From Zygosaccharomyces rouxii (lineage: Eukaryota > Ascomycota > Saccharomycetes > Saccharomycetales > Saccharomycetaceae): a stretch of 64,000 nt of DNA. This document shows positions 58,793 through 64,000 of this stretch, one piece after another. Each line of letters starts with the position of its first letter. Within the stretch, counting starts at the first letter, position 1. The notes beneath the pieces are model-generated. The model worked only from the letters and a program-made list of their open reading frames with translations. It had not been told where the DNA came from and did no database searches. The translations under genes were made by a program, and so were the position numbers. Location of the stretch: assembly GCF_000026365.1 (NCBI RefSeq), contig NC_012991.1, positions 124,001 to 188,000 of the forward strand. The letters are read 5' to 3'.

Positions 58793-61700
58793 TTAGTTAG
58801 TGTCTTTTAAAGTCCATACGACATCTGCTAGAAGCAGAGATGTTTCTGCTACCGTGTCAGCTGGTATGACTTGTATGCAACAGTATAACATGTCTGTCAA
58901 AGTTGTATCTGGTAGCATTAATTCGGTGACGGTGATACCTTCAAGAAGTAAACCCGCTAGTGCTACTAGAGCATCTTTTGTCACTGGAGGGAACTTGCGA
59001 TGTGTACTCATTTGAGAATTTCCAACTTCCGCTTTACCACTGCCGCCACTCCTGGCAACTCTCACCTCTTTCAAAAGACTGGATCCTTGGCACCAACGAT
59101 CCCATAACTCGAAAAATCTTTTAGCTACGAAATCGCCAGAATAATGGATTATTTTTCGTAGACATAAGCAAGCAGGCTTTACAATGGTGTAATCCGAACT
59201 TAAAGTACACTGAACGACGGATTCCCAGACATTAGCTATTTGAGGCAACATCGAATTGTACTGCGTGGAAAGCATTGGTACAATGAGTTCCATTACTTGA
59301 AGGATTTGTACGCGCAGGGGTTTGGATGGGTGTGTCAATAGTCGATCGCCGTAGTGGAATACTTCCAACAATATTCTGTATGAATCTAGCGGAATTGGGG
59401 AAGACCATTTTTCTTTGGGAGCTAGGGGCTCCATTTCTGTACCTTCTTCCTCTGCATGTTCCTCGTCTTCATCGTCACTGTCTGCCTCCTGGATCTTGGA
59501 ATCGAAATATTCTTGGAAAGAGGATGGTTCCTTGGTATATTCATCAACTAGTGGTTCATCCTCGGGATTGGGTTTGCCTAGAATACTAACTAATTGCTTA
59601 ACATTCGTCATACCCCAGGGAGAATAGGCATTGGTTACTAAATGATCGCTTCCTAAAGTCAACTGTTCGTCTACTTGAAGAAATCTTTTTTTCATTTCCA
59701 AGATAATGACTTCAAATAATTGGAAGAATTGAATGCACAATTCATCATAACCATGGTAGTAATCCAGCATTTTGAAAATAGTTTCTATCACGTCTTTAAA
59801 CGTTTCTATCGTTTCATATCCAGCTATTTTGCAGATAACCGCGAATACCGCGCTAACTCTTTCTGTCATACCCAAGTTCAACCTTGTAGAAATGGAATCC
59901 ACCAGATAATCCACGTTAGATAGTAGCATTTGCTGTATAGAACCATTGTAAAGTGTCTGAGAAATCGTCAGTGAACATGATTGGGCGAAATGGCGTACTA
60001 TGGGGGAAGGAGAAGCCAAGTTTTCTACGGTTGTGTACAAGTATTCAATTAGTTCCGGTTCAAAATCCTTGTGCATTACTTGACACACAGATTCAATAGT
60101 AAAAAGTACAACACTTAAGACTGTTTCCTCTTGAAGTGACATTGATCTGCCTTCTTGCACCACGGTTAACTCTTGAGCCAGTCCATTACAAAAATCGAGA
60201 ATGGCATAACAAGGTTCATATGTATATTCCTCGTCTTCACCTGTGTCTAAGAAAGCATTCATTTCATTATTTGATTGCTGTCCATTGTATAGTCCCCTAA
60301 TGGCCCAGGCACTGGACCAAAGTGCCAACGTCTTTCGTATGGTATTTGAGCATGACTGTTCAGATAGAGTGGTCTCAATGAGCAGTGAAAGTTGACTCTC
60401 TTGACCTGCCATCCTACCAGCGGACATTAACAGTTTACCTATAGTATCTTCCAACCTTTTTGACATTGTAGGTAAAATTGCCACTGAATCCTGACAATGA
60501 ACGATTTCTGCCTCCAAATCACCGGCAAGGATAACATTGCTGCTCTGTTCTGTGATTTTGAAATTGCGCCTCCTTGATAGAGTGCTGGTGATATCAGATT
60601 CTAGAGCCTCAAGTATATTGCCGCCGATGTCTTTGAGTAATGAAAAATCTTTAGTGGGATCACATTGAACCAAAATATCTAAGGCATAGCTCAGCGATAA
60701 CAGCTCTTGTTCATTTTCTAATTTGATAATATTGTTGAGCTTGCCTGCTTTCCCTTCGACTAGTTGTTGCAGGTACTCGAGATGTTCCGGAAGTTGACTG
60801 TATGGATCTCTCCTTAGGCTTACTAGAGTTGACACTAAAGAATATTGACAGTTGCTTAGAGAGTTCTTAGAATGTTTGAGTAGATTTGATGTGAAATCTG
60901 TGAGGGCATCTGTAATCTCTTGATTTTGTCTTTTAAGTAATTTTGGAATGAAGCTGTCAAGAGCTCTTTTCACTTGTGAGGATGTCCCTAGAAGCCAACT
61001 TAGACTTCTATGTTGAGAAGGACTTTCTAAATGCATTTCTATGCGCCTATTGACATCCACATCTGGATGTTCCTCTTTGAAGGTAATTAATTCATTTACA
61101 TCTGTGAATCGAGACCTATGAGCATCCAAGGTAAAGTCATCATATACCATCCTCAAGATGATACTTAAAACTTGTAAAGTTTTGACCACAACTTTGTAGT
61201 TAACGTTAACACCTGGAGATAAGAATACTTTGACAAAACTTGAAACGTTACCTGGCAATACAAATGAAATTATCTCACCATCACCTATAATCTCCTGATA
61301 AAGAATTCGTAGGGCTTCTAATGCCTGTATTTGTGTCTGAGGATCTTGAGAGGTAGATTCCAAAAGTCCTAGCAGTATCGTAATACAATGTCCCAGACTG
61401 AGAAGACTCTTGGGTTTTGATGAAGAGAAGAATTGAAATTTATAAGATTGGTCTCTGAGGGAAGTAAAGAATTGGAGCAGAACCCCACATCCTGCACTTT
61501 TATACTCTAAGGGTTTTTCACTGATCTTCGAATTCTCTTTATCTTGGCTTATAAGGAAAGTTACCAGGGGTAATAACTGCTCTGCTAATTCTTTGGCAAA
61601 AGTTCCCTTGGACCTCCAGCTTAGTCGCAGCAGGTGTGTGATTATTCTTAATACATACTCAGTTTGAGAATCGCCAAGTCCACTTTGTTTTAAGAGACTC

Positions 61701-61903
61701 ACAATAGGAACAAAGACGTATTCTGCCAATTTTTGTGAAAGGGATTCGTCATGATAAAATGTCAATTTGGATTCTAATCTCTTTAGTGCATTCAGCAGCG
61801 TAAGAGAACTAGGATCAAATGTATTGGGTGGTAGAAAAGCTTGTCGTGAAAGATCCACACATAACGGTCTTAGCTCCTGGAATAAAGCGGATTGACTAGC
61901 CAT
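58793..61903 (-). CDS. TTI1: TTT (Tel2-Tti1-Tti2) complex subunit Tti1
   Basis: Co-chaperone for maturation of PIKK kinases (TOR, Mec1, Tel1, Tra1) with Tel2, Tti2 and Hsp90. 1036 residues (S. cerevisiae 1038), nearly all helical HEAT-type repeats without other domains. The start MASQSALFQELRPLCVDLSRQ and the C-terminal LLEGITVTELMLPDTTLTDMLYC are typical. An acidic loop (DSDDEDEEHAEEEGTEME) lies near 820. In S. cerevisiae this is YKL033W, next to IXR1; here it lies between the YHL008C and YHL010C homologues, another sign that the duplicated regions are still merged. Confidence 0.92.
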   Translation of the reverse strand: MASQSALFQELRPLCVDLSRQAFLPPNTFDPSSLTLLNALKRLESKLTFYHDESLSQKLAEYVFVPIVSLLKQSGLGDSQTEYVLRIITHLLRLSWRSKGTFAKELAEQLLPLVTFLISQDKENSKISEKPLEYKSAGCGVLLQFFTSLRDQSYKFQFFSSSKPKSLLSLGHCITILLGLLESTSQDPQTQIQALEALRILYQEIIGDGEIISFVLPGNVSSFVKVFLSPGVNVNYKVVVKTLQVLSIILRMVYDDFTLDAHRSRFTDVNELITFKEEHPDVDVNRRIEMHLESPSQHRSLSWLLGTSSQVKRALDSFIPKLLKRQNQEITDALTDFTSNLLKHSKNSLSNCQYSLVSTLVSLRRDPYSQLPEHLEYLQQLVEGKAGKLNNIIKLENEQELLSLSYALDILVQCDPTKDFSLLKDIGGNILEALESDITSTLSRRRNFKITEQSSNVILAGDLEAEIVHCQDSVAILPTMSKRLEDTIGKLLMSAGRMAGQESQLSLLIETTLSEQSCSNTIRKTLALWSSAWAIRGLYNGQQSNNEMNAFLDTGEDEEYTYEPCYAILDFCNGLAQELTVVQEGRSMSLQEETVLSVVLFTIESVCQVMHKDFEPELIEYLYTTVENLASPSPIVRHFAQSCSLTISQTLYNGSIQQMLLSNVDYLVDSISTRLNLGMTERVSAVFAVICKIAGYETIETFKDVIETIFKMLDYYHGYDELCIQFFQLFEVIILEMKKRFLQVDEQLTLGSDHLVTNAYSPWGMTNVKQLVSILGKPNPEDEPLVDEYTKEPSSFQEYFDSKIQEADSDDEDEEHAEEEGTEMEPLAPKEKWSSPIPLDSYRILLEVFHYGDRLLTHPSKPLRVQILQVMELIVPMLSTQYNSMLPQIANVWESVVQCTLSSDYTIVKPACLCLRKIIHYSGDFVAKRFFELWDRWCQGSSLLKEVRVARSGGSGKAEVGNSQMSTHRKFPPVTKDALVALAGLLLEGITVTELMLPDTTLTDMLYCCIQVIPADTVAETSLLLADVVWTLKDTN

Positions 61904-62385
61904 CTTGCTTGCAACTATCGATTGATGGTTGAAGTTCTTGCGTAGATTATCGCTTTTACCAAATTTCGAACATACTAACTATATTGTCAAAGCAGCTAGA
62001 GCGTAAAATAATATCGAAAGTGCGACTAGTACAAATGGTGCCCAAATGAACCTCCGAAAACCGTTATATAACGTGTCTCTTTTGCAAGTATTTGTTGATC
62101 TTCGAAATATTGTCAAGATCTTCCATCTTATCGCAGCTACCTACAACTGTTGTTTCAAGATCTTTCAAGACTAATCATAACATGATAGGCTGTAGAACGA
62201 GGTCTCCGATCCACTAGGTAAAAATGGGTAAGGACTTTTGCCACGAAATGGTCCTTTAGCTTGTACCTTTATGCAGGTCTTGATCCTATCCGCATCGCTT
62301 CATTATAATAGGATTGACACTAAAAGTAGTGATGTCTTAACACTGATGGAAAGTAACTGTTTTATTGCAAAGCATCCGGTAGTTT
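61904..62385. other. Divergent intergenic region TTI1/ETP1
   Basis: 482 nt. The small plus-strand frame (70 codons from 62238) starts in the wrong frame for ETP1 and is a shadow of its 5' end. No RNA gene or clear promoter box recognised. Confidence 0.4.
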
Positions 62386-64000
62386 ATGGATTTCGAATAC
62401 CGTATAGTTGTGGAGTTAGCAGATCAGGAACAACAGCAGTGGGCTTATAAATTATTTACAGAGAATTCTCTTTTCCAAGACAACAACCAAGTTAATACGA
62501 ACGACACTGACTTTTCTAGTGATTGGCGTATTGGTGATTTGAGTATAGGGGCTCTATTGAGGATGGATTTCGGTTCTGAATCTCATGAGAAGGATTTAGT
62601 TACTTCTAAGTACTTAGGCCATGGTATTATACGGCTCTTCAAGATTAATGACCCTAAGAATGATCAATACACCGAGAAGGATCTTTTGATGGTACCTGGT
62701 GATGATACCATGGTTTGCATACTATTTGTTCCTACGTACTTTACAGTTCATGAACTGTTACATTTCTACATTGGTGATGACATTGTTAATAATCAAGTGT
62801 CCAATTTTCGAATATTGAGAAATCAGAAGAAGGATTTAGGTTTTAATTTTATGGTTTTAATGAAATTTCGTAACTCTATGGATGCTAAAAGATCTAAGGA
62901 TATTTTTAATGGTAAAAGGTTTAGTCAAATGGATCCAGAGACTTGTCATGTAATTTCAATAAGAGAAGTCGTTTTCAAAAGGGCATTATTCGATAAGAAA
63001 GAGGGTCAAAAATTGCCCTATCTGTTAACAGATCCATTTACTACATCTCCCCAACCATTACAAAGTCAAGTAGAATTACCCACATGTCCAGTTTGCCTTG
63101 AAAGAATGGATTCGGATACGACGGGACTCATTACAATTCCATGCCAACATACATTTCATTGTCAGTGTCTTGACAAGTGGAAAAATTCCAAGTGCCCCGT
63201 ATGTCGATATTCCAGTTTAAGACTAAGTCGAGACTCACTATTAAGAGATGCTGGTGGATCCGCTAGTTGTAGTACTTGTGGGTCTCGTGAAAATTTGTGG
63301 ATATGTTTAATCTGCGGTAATGTTGGTTGTGGGCGTTATGCTTCCAAGCATGCCATTGAACACTATGAAGCCTCATCACACTGCTTCTCCATGGATATGA
63401 GAACTCAGAGAGTTTGGGATTATGCCGGCGATAACTATGTGCATCGATTAGTACAGAACGAAGTGGACGGTAAACTAGTGGAAATTGGCGCCGAGGGCAC
63501 TAGCATACAAGGTGATACTGCAGGTGGCGGCTCTAACAAAGACAGCGAATCAACGGCAACTTTCATGAGAAATAAAGAATACCATTTAGAATACGTGCAG
63601 GTTTTAATTTCACAATTAGAATCACAAAGAGAGTACTATGAATTGAAAATGGAACAGGAAGTACAATCGAGAAATAACGATTCACAAATTGATGAACTGA
63701 GAAAAGATTTGGAACAGCTGAAAGTCAATTTCAAGCGTCAGCAATCTGACTGGGAAGCGGAACGTATCAAACAGCGTAAACAACTGGAGGAGGACCAACT
63801 AGTGTTAAAGGGACTTCAAGAAAACCTTGATCATGCGACGGAGAAAGAGAATCGTCTAATTAAAGAAAAACAAGAACTGCAGATGCAGAAACAGGACCTA
63901 CAGGAGCAAGTTCAGGATTTAATGTTCTACTTAGGGTCGCAGGAAAGGTTTAAAGATGCTGATGAGAGTGAAAGAGAAGGCACACTTGTGATAAAAGAAC
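62386..64000 (+). CDS. ETP1: BRAP2-type RING/UBP-finger protein Etp1, 3' end outside window
   Basis: Yeast homologue of BRAP/BRAP2, linked to ethanol tolerance and ubiquitin binding. 538 codons are visible (S. cerevisiae full length 585), so only the C-terminus is missing. Order: BRAP2 N-terminal domain (~30-200; [20 protein letters not shown]), RING 234-275 ([27 protein letters not shown]), UBP-type zinc finger ~290-350 ([37 protein letters not shown]), then a coiled coil from ~400. ATG at 62386 has an in-frame TAG six bases upstream, fixing the start. Synteny: YHL010C. Confidence 0.94.
   Translation, partial: MDFEYRIVVELADQEQQQWAYKLFTENSLFQDNNQVNTNDTDFSSDWRIGDLSIGALLRMDFGSESHEKDLVTSKYLGHGIIRLFKINDPKNDQYTEKDLLMVPGDDTMVCILFVPTYFTVHELLHFYIGDDIVNNQVSNFRILRNQKKDLGFNFMVLMKFRNSMDAKRSKDIFNGKRFSQMDPETCHVISIREVVFKRALFDKKEGQKLPYLLTDPFTTSPQPLQSQVELPTCPVCLERMDSDTTGLITIPCQHTFHCQCLDKWKNSKCPVCRYSSLRLSRDSLLRDAGGSASCSTCGSRENLWICLICGNVGCGRYASKHAIEHYEASSHCFSMDMRTQRVWDYAGDNYVHRLVQNEVDGKLVEIGAEGTSIQGDTAGGGSNKDSESTATFMRNKEYHLEYVQVLISQLESQREYYELKMEQEVQSRNNDSQIDELRKDLEQLKVNFKRQQSDWEAERIKQRKQLEEDQLVLKGLQENLDHATEKENRLIKEKQELQMQKQDLQEQVQDLMFYLGSQERFKDADESEREGTLVIKE

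Overview
The window is a stretch of nuclear chromosome from a budding yeast of the family Saccharomycetaceae. Genes are compact, mostly intron-poor and AT-rich. Three coding introns have the yeast GTATGT-like donor and a TACTAAC or TGCTAAC branch point. Gene order matches Saccharomyces cerevisiae, but the segments interleave what in S. cerevisiae are two sister regions: a YKR002-YKR009-like run also holds QCR10 of YHR001W-A, and YHR002-YHR004-like genes alternate with YKL028/YKL029-like ones. That pattern is expected of a lineage that split off before the whole-genome duplication (WGD), such as Zygosaccharomyces or Torulaspora. The exact species cannot be read from the sequence alone.

Layout. 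1-12.6 kb: PAP1 (5' end outside the window), OSH6/7, ECM9 (one intron), a YKR005C-like membrane protein (one intron not previously visible in the open frame), MRPL13, MEH1, RSC4, a KRE2/MNT1-family mannosyltransferase and QCR10 (one intron). 12.9-22.8 kb: FOX2 with a matching oleate response element, APM3, SNF5, BSD2, CTP1. 23.6-35.2 kb: LEU5, TCD1, TFA1, a D-amino-acid oxidase absent from S. cerevisiae, a long intergenic region with a possible gene relic, MAE1, and an unrecognised 824-residue coiled-coil protein. 36.0-42.0 kb: NEM1 and NAT4 with overlapping divergent starts, MOT3, TVP18 and a CHY-zinc-finger/RING protein. 42.0-49.3 kb: an IXR1/ABF2-type HMG-box gene with a remarkable 5' region, IRC21, a copper amine oxidase and a PDCD5 homologue. 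50.2-64.0 kb: RCO1, PDS5, a formate/nitrite-family transporter (YHL008C), TTI1 and ETP1 (3' end outside the window).

Functional links. Most genes are housekeeping: RNA 3' processing, chromatin remodelling (RSC4, SNF5, RCO1), transcription (TFA1, MOT3, IXR1), cohesion (PDS5), mitochondria (MRPL13, QCR10, CTP1, LEU5, TCD1, MAE1) and trafficking (APM3, BSD2, TVP18, MEH1). Three encode probable peroxisomal oxidative enzymes (FOX2, D-amino-acid oxidase, amine oxidase), and all three end in unusual versions of the C-terminal peroxisome signal. The two oxidases that release ammonium also have GATA-type motifs upstream.

Most interesting region: 42.2-45.2 kb. The single gene that stands where S. cerevisiae has both IXR1 (nuclear) and ABF2 (mitochondrial DNA packaging) lacks an ATG where Ixr1 would start; that codon reads ATT. 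The predicted leader has a TATA box, a GTATGT donor and a perfect TACTAAC branch point. Every ATG upstream lies inside the predicted 749-nt intron, so the first ATG of the spliced mRNA would be an in-frame one 660 nt downstream of the Ixr1 start position. This suggests non-AUG initiation for a long nuclear form and AUG initiation for a short two-HMG-box form from one gene.
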